Shown: positions 33,627 through 43,814 of the stretch, one piece after another | How positions within the stretch are numbered: position 1 is the first letter of the stretch | How the letters are laid out: every line of letters begins with the position of its first letter | From: Thermoprotei archaeon | GTDB lineage: Archaea; Thermoproteota; Thermoprotei; Thermofilales; B15-G2 | Assembly: GCA_003649445.1 (NCBI GenBank) | Contig: QMRV01000002.1 | Location: 1 to 64,000, forward strand | Direction of reading: 5' to 3' | DNA length: 64,000 nt | Program-made: the position numbers and the translations under genes | Notes under the pieces: model-generated | What the model was told of the DNA's origin: nothing | Databases searched by the model: none | What the model saw: the letters and a program-made list of their open reading frames with translations, nothing else

Positions 33627-35449
33627 ACTCCCCTCTGGATAAAAGCTATTATTGAAGCAAATGAACTAACAGCTCCCCAGCCCGCAGTTAAACCTGAAGT
33701 CACGCTTCCTACATATTCTTGCCACTTATCTTTATATATTCTCGACATTAGCTGGCTACTGACTAGAGATCCTATGAATGTTGTTAGAGCAGCTGAAGGA
33801 GCTAGCGATAGACCTGCTACTAGTGAGAAGAAAAGGGCTTCCTTTTTGAAGATATATGCTGTAATATAGCCTATGCCTCCTATAATTACTCCCAGTAGTA
33901 TTATATGCGGCTTAATGATCTCGCCGTGACTCATCCACGAGATGTTTAAGAGGAAATTATAGGCCGATATCTGCCAGTTATATGCTGTAGCAGGGTAGCT
34001 CCATGATGGAATAGGATGTATATACCACAGGATTGTAGTAAAAATAAAGCTGAGAGCTATGCCCATAATTACTGCTAACACTGTGTACTTGATGTAGTCT
34101 CCTGGCTTTACTCCACAGAGTACAGAAGTCTTCATGTTAGCAGTATATCCTGCTCCTCCTGGATCAAGGTATAGCGGATAAATCCACACGTCAAGACCCT
34201 TATACTTCGACGCTATTATGAGTCCTTCTTTGACATAAGGTATGTTAAAGCTGTAGACTGAGGCACCTATAGAGCTAGCTGATACTAGTGTAGAGACTAG
34301 TGGCCATAGTAGCATGAAACATGCCACTAAATACACGGGAAACTCCGGTAAAGCTAACACTAGTAGCATGATATTTAAGAAAGAAAGAGCTATAAACAGT
34401 AAAAGAGCTCTTGAAGCATACCCTCCCTTACCTTTAGTTACTTGAGCTATAGTAGAGAACACTTCTTTGACAACTTCTCTCTTCAAAATAAGCGGTATTA
34501 GTGCAGCAGAGAGAGCCACACCTATGTTGAAGCTTGTCCAGAAATTGAACGACGACCATCTAATACAGTAGGAAATATTTGACCCAGGCATCCATCTGCC
34601 TATAGGGCTACTAGTCCAGTAGCCTGTCACTACGAGCAAATGATTCCCGATTACATATACTAAGAGAGAGCCTATGAGCAGGCATAAAGCTCTTTTAATA
34701 GGAATAACTAGACCTGAAGAGAATGTAAGCAGATTAAAGTCTATGCCTAAAGTAGCTCCGGGAAGAAAATGTTCTACCACTAGAGTCAAGTCGTAGGTAA
34801 ATATTGGTAGCAGAGCAGGCACTTGGCGCATAGCAAGAATAGGTATTAGTGTAGTTAATGTTGCATAAAGTATACCTATAATGGCTGATATAGAGAAAAA
34901 CTTGACTTTAACGGGGTCTTCTCCTACTACTGCTGAAAGACCATCAGCTACAGCTACTTGCATAGGAAAGTCAAGCTTCTCTTTGACTACCAGTAATTCA
35001 TATCCTATATAACCTAAAGCAAGTCCCGATACAGTACTAATAAGAGATGTTGTAACAAAAATCGCTACTATAGGAGCAAAAGTAGGCTGAATGAAACTTC
35101 TTATATTCAAAGCTACTAATGGCTCTTGGGGAAACCACCATATAATTTTGGTGAAACTGAACTCTTTCGAGAAAGGGCTCCACACTATATAGCTGTAGTA
35201 GAGAATATTGTAGAATAGAAGAGCTTGACCAGTAATAACAGGCAATAGTACCTGTATTAAGAATGCTTCACTTCGAGTAAGCCTTTTCCCTAGCCAAAGA
35301 GCTATTTCTGAAACAGCTATTACTATAAGCCAAGCGTTTATTTGTGAAAATCCCGCTCCTATTAGATTCGAGTAAAGTATTAGAGGAATAATTATCGCTG
35401 AGAGAATAAAGAGAATAAGAAAAACTGCACTACTCCTCAAGCTTCTCAC
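33608..35449 (-). CDS. Polytopic OPT/DUF6785-like membrane protein (module A, type I)
   Basis: A 613-residue protein with about 14-16 membrane helices. It is clearly paralogous to the 638-residue protein at 50705-52621. Matching landmarks are VEHFLPGATLGIDFN versus IEKVLPGAMFGLATD, RWMPGSNISYCIRWSSFNFW versus WTPGLSISWLWQRSMYNIW, and a late IPSWSYPATAYNW versus IPSAMYPWTAISW. The fold class looks OPT-like. It overlaps the genes on both sides by about 20 nt, showing tight translational coupling in the module A operon. Substrate is unknown. Confidence 0.73.
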   Translation of the reverse strand: MRSLRSSAVFLILFILSAIIIPLILYSNLIGAGFSQINAWLIVIAVSEIALWLGKRLTRSEAFLIQVLLPVITGQALLFYNILYYSYIVWSPFSKEFSFTKIIWWFPQEPLVALNIRSFIQPTFAPIVAIFVTTSLISTVSGLALGYIGYELLVVKEKLDFPMQVAVADGLSAVVGEDPVKVKFFSISAIIGILYATLTTLIPILAMRQVPALLPIFTYDLTLVVEHFLPGATLGIDFNLLTFSSGLVIPIKRALCLLIGSLLVYVIGNHLLVVTGYWTSSPIGRWMPGSNISYCIRWSSFNFWTSFNIGVALSAALIPLILKREVVKEVFSTIAQVTKGKGGYASRALLLFIALSFLNIMLLVLALPEFPVYLVACFMLLWPLVSTLVSASSIGASVYSFNIPYVKEGLIIASKYKGLDVWIYPLYLDPGGAGYTANMKTSVLCGVKPGDYIKYTVLAVIMGIALSFIFTTILWYIHPIPSWSYPATAYNWQISAYNFLLNISWMSHGEIIKPHIILLGVIIGGIGYITAYIFKKEALFFSLVAGLSLAPSAALTTFIGSLVSSQLMSRIYKDKWQEYVGSVTSGLTAGWGAVSSFASIIAFIQRGVWVLPY

Positions 35450-38400
35450 CCTCTTTTTCCCTCAACTTGTTTTCAATAAGCTCAACTATATCGGGTACAA
35501 TACGTCTTTTAATTTTCTTAGCACCTAGGCCTTTGCCTGCTATCTCTAAGACTATATATGTTTCTCCATCTACTGTAATTGGCTTAAATACTATTTTATA
35601 GAAGAGGAAAAGTTCTCTAGGCAGTATTTGAACTAATAGAGCAAGATACTCGCCTGTTCTTTTTCTACGTTTAATCAAATACCCGTGTTCTTCTGTCAAA
35701 GCCTCTTTGACGACCTCTTCGATGAAATCAAGAGCTCTAGGTAAAGGCTCTTCTATTTTAATCCTATATTCGACTGGAACTGCCTCTATAGCAGCTTCTC
35801 TTAATTCTCTTACTTTCCTCGAGAAAGCCGTCGACAGTGAAACTGGAACAAAGCCTATAAGACAGCTAACTATAGGCGCCAAAGTTATGACACTAGGCTC
35901 ACATAAACCAAGTTCAGCTAAAGCTAAGTGTACTACATAGCCTAGGATTCCTCCTATGAAGCTTGCTTGAAGAGCATCAGATGTAGTAAACTCCTTTTCT
36001 ACCGATGCGACTATAAGAATAATTGACGAAAAGAAAAGTACAAGTATTAAGAAGAACCGATTTATTATCTTGAATCCGAGTGCATGATGAGCTGCGACAA
36101 TATATCTTTCACCGTCTACTGACAAATAAACGTAGACTCCATCAAAGATATAAGCTAGACGACGTGCGTACTCTACTAAAAGCTTACTGTTGTTAAACGA
36201 TATAGCTACACTATAAATATTGCCGTCCATTTCGCGGGCTAGTTCATCCGGCACTATAACTATGTACTTGGGAGCTGTATGTACCGGAATTTCCTCACTC
36301 CTAGGAATCATTATGTCTCTCGGAGTTATTAGCTCTCCGTCTAGGTCTTTAAATACACTCAACATGCTTTCATTAAATATCCCTACCACTTTCAGCCTAA
36401 GTCCATATAGTACAACTTCGTCTCCAACACTAATATTTAGTGTTTTAGCTAAGAAAGAGCTAACTATACACTCCTTCGCGAATTCACTACTAAACCAGCC
36501 TCCCTTGACTATAGCTTTTTTTATGTTCGATATCTTCACTTCCTCTAATCCCAGCCCTAAGAACGCTTTGAGAATAGTCATATTGCTTACTCGAACTTCA
36601 CCATAGTGAGGATAAGCCCATACTCTCATAGAAGAGTACCCGCCGAGAGCTTTGACTTCGCTCCTGATTATATCGTATTCAGCCTCACATAGAACACTCC
36701 ACGGAAAAGTCCTTATCATTATGCCGCTATAAGACCCTTTGGCCCCTAGCCTAGCTTCACTTATATGAGTTACATATGTAAGATTACCAGACATAAAGAA
36801 ACTTACTGAAGTGGCAAGAGATAAGAGAAGTATTTCTGCAAAAACTCTGCGAGAAAATACTCTAGGAGGCTTTCTTTTAATCTTCATTATTTGAGAAAGA
36901 AAAGTCTTAAGTAGCGATATGACAACAACTATTATTACTAACAGAGCTCCAGCTGAAGGAACTATAAAGAGGCCTAAAGAGCATGCTCTTACAGACGGGT
37001 GACATAGCGAAATTACGAATAGCGATAAAGCAAAACAAGTAAATGCAACAGTATTAGACGACTTTCTAAACAAAAGCTTCAATCTCATAGAAGCTATGAA
37101 AAGCAGTACAACAATAACTATTAGTGCAAAACCTATGTCTCCTAACAGAAACTGGAAAGAATTATACGCATGGGCCTCCATAGCCCACGCTCTTAACATC
37201 GACGCATAGGCTACTCCATACTTTTTCTCTCTTAGAAGTCTTCTGCTTTCATTTATTAAGACTCCTGCTTCTTTGTGATAGTCTAGAACTCTATAGCTGT
37301 ATACTCTGAGCGTCTTTATCCTATAGTCTAGTATTGTATAAAGAGTACTTGCTGCCACAAGAGGAAAGTTCTCTAACAAAATTTGCTTACCTTTCTCAAT
37401 AGAGTAGCCCTTTCCTAAAGGATTCTCGGGAGAAGCATTATTTATTACTGCGACTACATCGAGTCCTCTTTTCATAACTACTTCTATTCTTGTGCCAGCT
37501 GGAAGAATAAGTACTTGAGAATACCAGTACCAGTATTGAGGCCCCCGGCTTATCAGCGCCGTATGATAAGTAGCATTAAGAACCGAGAAAGACAAATATC
37601 CTGGAATAAAGAACCTAGGATCATATGCATTAGTAATAACAAGTGAGCCACAGTCAGTTATTCTAATGTTTACTTCAGAAATAGTCTTATAGACACTAAC
37701 ACCGAAAAGCATGGGCAGTACAGGCCCTAATCCACCATACTCATTAGCTGCTTCAACAGTTCCTTCTTCATTTAGCCTAAATCCTAAAAGCCAGTAGTAT
37801 CCACTGTATCTCACTCCCTTAATTATGAAAGTCCCATTAGAGTCTGTTAGCACTCCTATGTGATAAGGCCACATAGGTAAAGCCACTATAGCTGAAACTG
37901 GTTCAAACCACCCCTTTGTTCTATTGTACCTATACACTCTTCCCTTTATGTACGAAAATCCGTATCCTACACCTCTTGTAGTAGGGGTTGAGGAAGGCAT
38001 TTTCTCTGAATCCTTTGTAAAACAATAGATGATAGAGAGAGCTATTTTAGCTTGTTTTTCCGCAAAATCTATGTCTGCATGCTCTAAAGTATCATATGGC
38101 GTGTATAGCCATGGTCTAAAGCTGTAAAATGTTCTTAAAGTGAAAGCAGGTATGCCTGTTAAAGCGAATACTTCGCTGTCTAAGAAACAGGGAATTGGCT
38201 CGTAAAAGAAGTACGTAAGCGACAATGTATCGTATACAAATACTTTTTCTCCAAGAGCCTCATCTATCGAATCCATGTATCTGATCATACGGTCTCTTAC
38301 CCACCTATATCTAGCCTCATAGCCTGGAACAAAGGCCAACAAGTTATAAAACAAACCATAGTACTGTGCAGCTAGCTCTGAGCCTGTCCAATCTAAATCA

Positions 38401-39386
38401 AGCTCTACTACAAGCCTTATTCTAACTCCAAGTTCGTTAAAATGCACTGAAACATATTCTCTAGCCCCAGCCAAAGCCAAGCCATGAGCCCCAGTAATCA
38501 AAATTGCTATACTTCTCTTAGGCTTTAACTTAAGGAAGAGTCTAGCTAGTTCAAGTACAAGAGCTACGTTAAATGCTTCTGAAGCCCCCGGAGCTTTTGC
38601 TGGAACTGGAGAAAGAGAGTCTACATGAGCTACTATACACACAGCCTCCTTAGACAAAATTACATCTGTTCCCGGAATCATGGCCACAATATTTGTAGCA
38701 GTTACTTCACGCCACTCGACCTTAGAATATATTTTTACATGATACCCCTTTTCAGCGTACTCAATTAATTTTTCTCCCACTTCTTTATCAACATATAGTC
38801 TAGGAAAATATGCTGGCATATGAAAGACTTTGAGCCAGGCATCGAACCTCAAAGTAGACTTATTCTCTATGAAAACTACAGCTTTAGCACCCAAGGAAAA
38901 AGCATTCGTCCAGAACCATCTACAGTTGAAATCCAGTAAAACAATAGATCCCTCTAAATCTCTTCCGTTGAAATCAAGAAGCTTTCCTTTACCTCCGTAA
39001 ACGATTCTCCCCTTGTAATCAATATTAGACGTCACAATCATGTTGGGCCAAAGCGCATGAGCCTCTAAAACTTCGCCTGTCTCAATAACCTTTATATATA
39101 CTTTTTCTTCTATAGGAGAAGTTACAGAAAAATTCTCTAGAATATACCCTACGCCGATTTTCCTAAAGTATTCAGCTATAAATCTAATTGCCTTATAGTA
39201 GCCTGGATAACCTGGTACACGAGATCTATAGCTAGAGAGTACTTTAGTATAATTCCACACTCTATTGAAGTCTATTGAAGAAATAAAGCTTCTAAGATCA
39301 AAAGGATTTTCTTTGCCCAGTACTTCGGGCTGAAGAAATACTAGAAGTATCATCAGTAGCACTAGAGCTCTGTATAATTCCTTCAT
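35430..39386 (-). CDS. Giant secreted PA/M28-like + FtsX-like membrane protein (module A)
   Basis: A 1318-residue protein. Order: signal peptide (1-24), peptidase lead-in, PA domain (about 115-220), M28 aminopeptidase-like domain (about 225-465), CnaB-like beta domain (about 475-560), further beta sequence to about 720, several membrane helices (about 745-870), a MacB-like core and FtsX helices (to about 1200), then a cytosolic tail (about 1210-1318). In the M28 part H254 and D256 (AHVDS) and D330 are kept. The bridging Asp is Ser269, the catalytic Glu pair is replaced around H301 (GAHGLALAG), and the last ligand His is Tyr (YTPYDTLEH). Cleavage activity is therefore doubtful. It overlaps the downstream 613-residue gene by 20 nt. 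Confidence 0.78.
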   Translation of the reverse strand: MKELYRALVLLMILLVFLQPEVLGKENPFDLRSFISSIDFNRVWNYTKVLSSYRSRVPGYPGYYKAIRFIAEYFRKIGVGYILENFSVTSPIEEKVYIKVIETGEVLEAHALWPNMIVTSNIDYKGRIVYGGKGKLLDFNGRDLEGSIVLLDFNCRWFWTNAFSLGAKAVVFIENKSTLRFDAWLKVFHMPAYFPRLYVDKEVGEKLIEYAEKGYHVKIYSKVEWREVTATNIVAMIPGTDVILSKEAVCIVAHVDSLSPVPAKAPGASEAFNVALVLELARLFLKLKPKRSIAILITGAHGLALAGAREYVSVHFNELGVRIRLVVELDLDWTGSELAAQYYGLFYNLLAFVPGYEARYRWVRDRMIRYMDSIDEALGEKVFVYDTLSLTYFFYEPIPCFLDSEVFALTGIPAFTLRTFYSFRPWLYTPYDTLEHADIDFAEKQAKIALSIIYCFTKDSEKMPSSTPTTRGVGYGFSYIKGRVYRYNRTKGWFEPVSAIVALPMWPYHIGVLTDSNGTFIIKGVRYSGYYWLLGFRLNEEGTVEAANEYGGLGPVLPMLFGVSVYKTISEVNIRITDCGSLVITNAYDPRFFIPGYLSFSVLNATYHTALISRGPQYWYWYSQVLILPAGTRIEVVMKRGLDVVAVINNASPENPLGKGYSIEKGKQILLENFPLVAASTLYTILDYRIKTLRVYSYRVLDYHKEAGVLINESRRLLREKKYGVAYASMLRAWAMEAHAYNSFQFLLGDIGFALIVIVVLLFIASMRLKLLFRKSSNTVAFTCFALSLFVISLCHPSVRACSLGLFIVPSAGALLVIIVVVISLLKTFLSQIMKIKRKPPRVFSRRVFAEILLLSLATSVSFFMSGNLTYVTHISEARLGAKGSYSGIMIRTFPWSVLCEAEYDIIRSEVKALGGYSSMRVWAYPHYGEVRVSNMTILKAFLGLGLEEVKISNIKKAIVKGGWFSSEFAKECIVSSFLAKTLNISVGDEVVLYGLRLKVVGIFNESMLSVFKDLDGELITPRDIMIPRSEEIPVHTAPKYIVIVPDELAREMDGNIYSVAISFNNSKLLVEYARRLAYIFDGVYVYLSVDGERYIVAAHHALGFKIINRFFLILVLFFSSIILIVASVEKEFTTSDALQASFIGGILGYVVHLALAELGLCEPSVITLAPIVSCLIGFVPVSLSTAFSRKVRELREAAIEAVPVEYRIKIEEPLPRALDFIEEVVKEALTEEHGYLIKRRKRTGEYLALLVQILPRELFLFYKIVFKPITVDGETYIVLEIAGKGLGAKKIKRRIVPDIVELIENKLREKEGEKLEE

Positions 39387-39410
39387 CTTAGACGTAGGGC
39401 TTTCTCTAAG
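39387..39410 (-). promoter_or_regulatory. Inverted repeat at the module A start codon
   Basis: CTTAGA (39387-39392) and TCTAAG (39405-39410) are 6-bp inverted arms 12 nt apart, directly upstream of the ATG at 39386. A TATA-like TTTATATTT (minus strand, about 39424-39415) lies just beyond. It may form a short leader hairpin or an operator. Six-base arms can arise by chance. Confidence 0.3.
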
Positions 39411-39488
39411 CCACTAAATATAAAACTTATCTCTTCAGAATAGATGTAATTTTACGGCTCTACTTCAGTTCTGTAAATAATTAAGCTC

Positions 39489-39546
39489 TTAATCAGCCCG
39501 GAAACCTCAAGTCACCGCTCCTATCTGCAATGGCTCATCATCTAAG
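39489..39546 (-). ncRNA. Box C/D sRNA 4
   Basis: Read on the minus strand: C box ATGATGA (39541-39535), 12-nt guide, a degenerate D' (AGGA), 3-nt linker, C'-like GTGACTT, 12-nt guide and a canonical D box CTGA (39496-39493). The outer boxes and the exact 12/12 spacing support a methylation guide; the weak inner boxes lower confidence. It lies between the module A promoter and guaB. Confidence 0.65.
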
Positions 39547-39670
39547 AGGATATTGCGCTCTACTCTGATATAGTTTTCGCATAGACTGGTCTTCAATTAA
39601 ATGATGAAAATCTATTCCTCTATTATGAGAAAAATTTAAATATTTTACTTAAATAATAGCTCCCAAAAGG

Positions 39671-41092
39671 GTGTCGGCTGTGGGAAAATTTATAGATAAA
39701 CTTGTTAACGCGCCCATAGCTCTCACCTTCGAAGACATAGTATTACTTCCTTCGAGAAGTAGTGTAGAGCCTCGAGAAGTAGACTTATCCACTAATATAA
39801 CTGTAAATATTAAGGCACATATACCGATAGTTTCCTCTCCCATGGATACCGTTACCGAAGCAGAAATGGCAATAGCTTTAGCGAGGCTAGGCGGACTAGG
39901 CATAATTCATAGAAACTGTTCTAGAGAAAATCAAGTTGAATTAGTTAAAAAAGTTAAAGAAGCTCCTGTATTCCCTATAAAGTACGTTTACCTAGAAGCC
40001 ACCTCTACTGTTGAGGAAGCATACAGAAAGCTTGTAGAGCTGAATACCGAAGTTCTACCTGTAGTCGACTCCAACGGTTTATTCCTAGGGTATTTTAAGT
40101 ACAGCTGTATAAGAAAAGCTGAAAGCAAAGATCCTGTAGCTAAGTACGTTGTCAAAGATGACGTTCTCAGAAAGGAAGAAATACTCAGAGCAGACAAAAT
40201 TCACTTGAAGAGCTTTCTAGCTATAGTAGACAGTAACGGAAGATACTGGGGAACACTAGATAACGGCCTTAACGGCGAAATAACGCCTTTAGTAGACGAA
40301 AAGGGAAGACTAATGGCCGGTGCAGCCATCTCTCCCTATGACTTGAAAAGAGCAAAAATGCTTGAAAAATGGGTAGATGTACTGGTAGTAGATGTAGCGC
40401 ACTTCCATAACCTCAACTGCATTAAGGCTACTAAGAAACTTCTTCGTGAAATAAGCGTAGACATTGTCGTAGGCAATATTGGAACATATGAAGCATGCGA
40501 AGATATACTAACCATGCTTGAGAACGTAGCGGGGCTGAGAGTAGGAATAGCCAGCGGAAGCATATGCTCAACTGGAATAGCTACTGGTGTAGCTGCTCCA
40601 ACACTCTTTGCAGTAGCTAACGTCAGAGATGCTCTTGAAGACTATGGGGTAGCGCATATACCGATAATAGCTGACGGTGGAATAAAGACACCGGGTGACG
40701 CAGCTAAAGCGCTTGCTGCAGGTGCCTCTGCTGTAATGCTGGGTCGAGCCCTCGCAGGTACAGATGAAGCCTGTAGTCCGCTAATACCGGTCGGCTCGCG
40801 TCTATACAAGCTTTACAGAGGAATGGGTAGTAAAAGTGCCTTAGCAAAAAGGTACTCTATGGATAGATATTCTTTGCCTTCAAAGAAAATAGCGGAAGGA
40901 GTAGAGGGATTAGTACCTTACAGAGGTTCTGTAGCGAGCGTCGTAGAAGAATTTAAAGGAGGTCTACAAGCCGCACTAGGGTATGTTGGAGCACGCAACA
41001 TTAAGGAACTCTGGTTAAAAGCCAAGTTCGCTAAATTAACTCCAATAGGGCGTAGAGAAGTACTTCCACATGACATTTTAACTAGCCTATAA
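39671..41092 (+). CDS. guaB: IMP dehydrogenase
   Basis: A 473-residue IMPDH/GMPR-family TIM barrel with a CBS pair inserted at about residues 95-200. Landmarks: ALTFEDIVLLPSRS, the substrate loop VGIASGSICSTGIATG with the catalytic Cys, DGGIKTPGDAAKALAAGASAVMLG and LYRGMGSKSALAKRY. It oxidises IMP to XMP with NAD+, the first step to GMP. The usual Arg two residues after GSICxT is Gly here, and GIGPGS reads GIASGS. GTG at 39671 lies about 26 nt after ATTTAAATATTTT. guaA follows after 2 nt. Confidence 0.9.
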   Translation: MSAVGKFIDKLVNAPIALTFEDIVLLPSRSSVEPREVDLSTNITVNIKAHIPIVSSPMDTVTEAEMAIALARLGGLGIIHRNCSRENQVELVKKVKEAPVFPIKYVYLEATSTVEEAYRKLVELNTEVLPVVDSNGLFLGYFKYSCIRKAESKDPVAKYVVKDDVLRKEEILRADKIHLKSFLAIVDSNGRYWGTLDNGLNGEITPLVDEKGRLMAGAAISPYDLKRAKMLEKWVDVLVVDVAHFHNLNCIKATKKLLREISVDIVVGNIGTYEACEDILTMLENVAGLRVGIASGSICSTGIATGVAAPTLFAVANVRDALEDYGVAHIPIIADGGIKTPGDAAKALAAGASAVMLGRALAGTDEACSPLIPVGSRLYKLYRGMGSKSALAKRYSMDRYSLPSKKIAEGVEGLVPYRGSVASVVEEFKGGLQAALGYVGARNIKELWLKAKFAKLTPIGRREVLPHDILTSL

Positions 41093-41094
41093 CT

Positions 41095-42651
41095 ATGCAG
41101 AATAACTGGAGACCTTACTTTACACACGACACAACTCTTGTAATTAACTTTGGAGGACAATACGCTCACCTGATAGCCCGTAGAGTAAGAGAACTCAAAG
41201 TATACTCTGAGATAATCCATTACGCTGACTTCTCTGAGGAAACTTTACGTGAAATAAAGCCTAAAGCAATAATACTTTCAGGAAGCCCACTGAGCCCTCC
41301 AGACATTGATCCCAGTAAACTGAAAGTAGTTCTCCGCGGAGAAATACCAGTTCTCGGGATATGCTATGGGCATCAGCTGTTAGCCTACATGCTTGGAGGA
41401 ACTATAGCTAAAGGTCCTGGAGAATATGGAAAAACTTTAGTAAAAATTGTTAAAAGAAATGCTCTTTTCGAGAACTGGAATCAAGAAGAAGTAGTCTGGA
41501 TGAGCCACCGAGACCAAGTCAAATCGCTACCCGAAGCACTTGAAATTTTAGCAGTTTCAGTAAATAATGTTATTGCAGCATTCAAAGTGAAAAACAAACC
41601 CATATATGGAGTTCAGTTTCATCCCGAAGTTTCTCATACACCTAAAGGTCTTCTCCTACTCAAAAATTTTCTCTACACTATAGCGAAGTGCAAAGCCTCC
41701 TGGAATCCTCAGCAAGTGATAGAAAAACTTGTGAGTGAAATTAAAGCAAAAGTAGGCAGTAAAGAAAAGGTTCTCTGTGCAGTTAGCGGAGGAGTAGATT
41801 CTACAGTAACAGCAGCATTAGTTCAAAGAGCTATAGGAGACAGACTAGTAGCAGTTTTTGTAGACCACGGACTGCTGAGAGAAGGAGAAGTAGAGATCAC
41901 TCTTAATTTGCTAAAGAGGCTTAAAGTAAACTATATCTTCGTAAATGCAAAGGAAAGATTTCTCTTTAGACTGAAAGGCGTAAAAGATCCCGAAGAAAAG
42001 AGGAAAATTATAGGAGAAGAATTTGCTAAGATATTTAAGGAAATTGTCGAAAGAGATTCTTCCATTAAGTGGCTAGCTCAAGGCACAATTTACCCCGATG
42101 TAATTGAGAGCGGCAAAGTAAAGCACTCAGCCAGAATTAAAAGCCACCACAATGTAGCAGGTTTACCGAAATGGTTTAATTTAAAGCTTATAGAGCCTTT
42201 AAAATACTTCTATAAAGATGAAGTACGGCAAATAGCTAAAGCATTGGATCTGCCGGATTCTCTCATAAAGAAGCATCCTTTCCCCGGACCAGGACTCGCT
42301 GTCCGCATAATAGGTGAAGTAAATGAGAAAAAACTAGAAATTGTTAGAAAAGCCTCTAAAATAGTTGAAGAAGAGCTGAAGAAAAACGGAATCTATGATA
42401 AAGTGTGGCAAGCTTTCGCTGTAGTAGGAGAAGATAAATGGGTAGGAGTTAAAGGCGATAAGCGTGCTGAAGGATACATTGTCACAATAAGAATTGTAGA
42501 AAGCATAGACGGTATGACCGCAGATTATGCAAAACTACCTTATAGTATTCTCGAGAAAATAGCCAGCAGAATTTACAACGAAATAGATGATGTCACCATG
42601 GTAACTTACGCAATAACTCCTAAGCCTCCTTCAACTATTGAGCCCTGTTAA
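41095..42651 (+). CDS. guaA: GMP synthase (glutamine-hydrolysing), single polypeptide
   Basis: A 518-residue fusion of both GMP synthetase parts. The N-terminal class-I glutaminase (1-200) has nucleophile C90 in GICYGHQ and H176/E178 in FHPEVS. The C-terminal ATP pyrophosphatase and dimerisation domain (205-518) has the P-loop SGGVDS (231-236) and ends in the usual KPPSTIE. It aminates XMP to GMP. Many euryarchaea split this enzyme into two proteins; the fused form fits other archaeal groups. It starts two bases after the guaB stop, so guaBA is an operon. Confidence 0.95.
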   Translation: MQNNWRPYFTHDTTLVINFGGQYAHLIARRVRELKVYSEIIHYADFSEETLREIKPKAIILSGSPLSPPDIDPSKLKVVLRGEIPVLGICYGHQLLAYMLGGTIAKGPGEYGKTLVKIVKRNALFENWNQEEVVWMSHRDQVKSLPEALEILAVSVNNVIAAFKVKNKPIYGVQFHPEVSHTPKGLLLLKNFLYTIAKCKASWNPQQVIEKLVSEIKAKVGSKEKVLCAVSGGVDSTVTAALVQRAIGDRLVAVFVDHGLLREGEVEITLNLLKRLKVNYIFVNAKERFLFRLKGVKDPEEKRKIIGEEFAKIFKEIVERDSSIKWLAQGTIYPDVIESGKVKHSARIKSHHNVAGLPKWFNLKLIEPLKYFYKDEVRQIAKALDLPDSLIKKHPFPGPGLAVRIIGEVNEKKLEIVRKASKIVEEELKKNGIYDKVWQAFAVVGEDKWVGVKGDKRAEGYIVTIRIVESIDGMTADYAKLPYSILEKIASRIYNEIDDVTMVTYAITPKPPSTIEPC

Positions 42652-42700
42652 CCATGACAATTATATATTTATAGCTAAATTCGAGTAATATCTGTAGCAC

Positions 42701-43795
42701 ATGGAGCTATCAGCTCCAATACTAAAAAAATATCGACTACCCAATATAGGGATACACTTTATCGATAGAGAAAAAGAAATCTCCAGTATACTGGCTCTAG
42801 AGGATTTCCAGACTCATGCTATAATAGGTCCCAGAGGCTGTGGAAAAACTAACTTGATGCACGTTATATCATATTTACTTAAAGAAAAAGGAGATACTCA
42901 AGTAACATACATAGGCTATATGAGAAGAGGACTCAACTTGTATACTCAAATATATTCAACAAACTCTGGAATATCTAAGGATATAGCTAAATGGTCCAAA
43001 AAATACTTCAGAGTAGTCGATAGATTTTCATATCCAGCTAAAGGCTTAGAACTACTGGGATTTATAGACCCCTATGCGCCTTTAAGAATATCAACTAAAA
43101 TAAAGTTCATATTTAAGAAAAGACTTAAATTAAAGCACATAATTATTGTCGACGGCCTGGACGAAGTACTAAGTGACCAGAATACAATTAAGGTCGTCAA
43201 TAAGCTTGGTCAGGAACTACGCGGCAAACTCTCTGAATCCATTAAGAAAGCGGGTGGCACTATAAAAATACTAGCCGTATTTTCAAGAAATATTTTAGGT
43301 TTACCAAAAATAGAACTAAATATTTTATGGAACTTCGATAAGAGCACTTATGAAAAGTTTCTGAGCGAAGTATCTTGCCCCCTTGACTTCAGCGAATTAT
43401 GGACTTTATGTGGAGGAAACTTGGGGTTAACAGTAGAGCTCCTTAACTTAAAGTGGAATCTCGAAGCCTTTATCGAGCAGAATCTCGAGTATGTGAAGAG
43501 AGCTATAGAGAAGTATTCATTGAATAGAAGACGATCTTTAGCAGATATTTTGAGTGAAATGAAGGAAGCAGAAGAAGTAGATATTTTAGCTGAAAAAGAT
43601 TTATGGAAAATACTTGAACAGCACTACTTTACTATAAGTATTCCTGAAGGAAGGAGACTTTCAGAAATAACTAAAGAGAAGTGGATTGGCGAAAAAGCTG
43701 CTTGGCAAGCTCCTATTTACATGTACTGCTTTAAGGCAATCCTTTCTAAAGGCGTCAAAGCCTCGACTGAGGATGTTGTGAAACTGTTTAAGTAG
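42701..43795 (+). CDS. Archaeal AAA/STAND-type ATPase
   Basis: A 364-residue P-loop ATPase. Walker A is IGPRGCGKTNLMHV (near residues 45-58), Walker B is IIIVDGLDEVL (near 150-160), and a sensor-like segment ILAVFSRN is near 198. The C-terminal 130 residues are helical with a probable winged-helix-like region. Such archaeal ATPases are abundant and mostly uncharacterised. The gene follows guaA by about 50 nt but has its own TATA candidate (TTATATATTTATAG, 42660-42673). No partner is evident. Confidence 0.82.
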   Translation: MELSAPILKKYRLPNIGIHFIDREKEISSILALEDFQTHAIIGPRGCGKTNLMHVISYLLKEKGDTQVTYIGYMRRGLNLYTQIYSTNSGISKDIAKWSKKYFRVVDRFSYPAKGLELLGFIDPYAPLRISTKIKFIFKKRLKLKHIIIVDGLDEVLSDQNTIKVVNKLGQELRGKLSESIKKAGGTIKILAVFSRNILGLPKIELNILWNFDKSTYEKFLSEVSCPLDFSELWTLCGGNLGLTVELLNLKWNLEAFIEQNLEYVKRAIEKYSLNRRRSLADILSEMKEAEEVDILAEKDLWKILEQHYFTISIPEGRRLSEITKEKWIGEKAAWQAPIYMYCFKAILSKGVKASTEDVVKLFK

Positions 43796-43814
43796 GAGGA
43801 AAGTATTTTAAACT

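Noticed and set aside
39602..39660. Further C/D sRNA starting with ATGATGA at about 39601
   Set aside because: No CTGA-type D box follows within the required distance; the region is better explained as the guaB promoter.
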